From contig JAEZGH010000012.1 of NCBI GenBank assembly GCA_023417065.1, positions 1 through 14,904 of the forward strand: a stretch of 14,904 bases of DNA, in the 5' to 3' direction. Position numbers and translations under genes: made by a program. This DNA comes from Bacteroidota bacterium (GTDB taxonomy: Bacteria > Bacteroidota > Bacteroidia > Cytophagales > Cyclobacteriaceae). Positions 14,852-14,904 of this stretch are shown here, piece by piece. Position 1 is the stretch's first letter, and each line of letters opens with the position of its first letter. The notes below the pieces were generated by a model. The model saw nothing but the letters and a program-made list of their open reading frames with translations. It ran no database searches and was not told where the DNA came from.

Positions 14852-14904
14852 CTTTCAGGCAGACACACGATTTCTCCTCATTTCGCCCCGCCCATCCGAG
14901 GTCA

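Overview
The window looks like an ordinary chromosomal stretch of a Bacteroidota genome, probably of the Cytophagia/Cytophagales type. This rests on protein family resemblance only: an FtsX/MacB-type ABC permease C-terminus, a CPBP-like membrane protein with a QQ motif, a lipoprotein M28 peptidase, a secreted TPR protein, and a small protein with a 'GLRGRVGK..VFR..RGKT' N-terminus are all types I associate with that phylum. Classical Shine-Dalgarno sequences are mostly absent, which also fits. I see no rRNA, tRNA, CRISPR array, transposase, integrase or phage gene. No stretch longer than 300 bases lacks a gene.

Layout: (1) 1-458 (+), the 3' end of an ABC transporter permease, closed by a clear rho-independent terminator. 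(2) 535-3223 (+), a probable co-directional set: CPBP-like membrane protein, PIG3-type quinone oxidoreductase, D-2-hydroxyacid dehydrogenase. (3) 3235-9048 (-), M28 peptidase lipoprotein, a terminator-like hairpin, then a SNF2 helicase followed 24 nt later by a NahK-like sugar kinase, probably one transcript. (4) 9189-11617 (+), divergent from the peptidase: a secreted protein of unknown function and, 14 nt later, a Tat/lipobox-bearing amidase, ending in a hairpin terminator. (5) 11671-12576 (-), a secreted TPR protein gene broken by a single in-frame TAA. (6) 12766-13848 (+), a Gfo/Idh/MocA oxidoreductase with a palindrome and a possible promoter in front. (7) 13814-14773 (-), a basic protein with a family-like N-terminal domain and an unrecognised C-terminal part, overlapping the oxidoreductase tail by 35 bp.

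The genes mostly point to general metabolism and envelope functions (NAD(P)-linked dehydrogenases, sugar phosphorylation, peptide and amide hydrolysis), plus one chromatin-type helicase. I do not see a convincing new multi-gene system. The observations most worth a second look are the single-codon nonsense mutation in the TPR gene, the loss of the EExxxR motif in the CPBP-like protein, the secreted-unknown/amidase pair, and the odd extended C-terminus of the last ORF.
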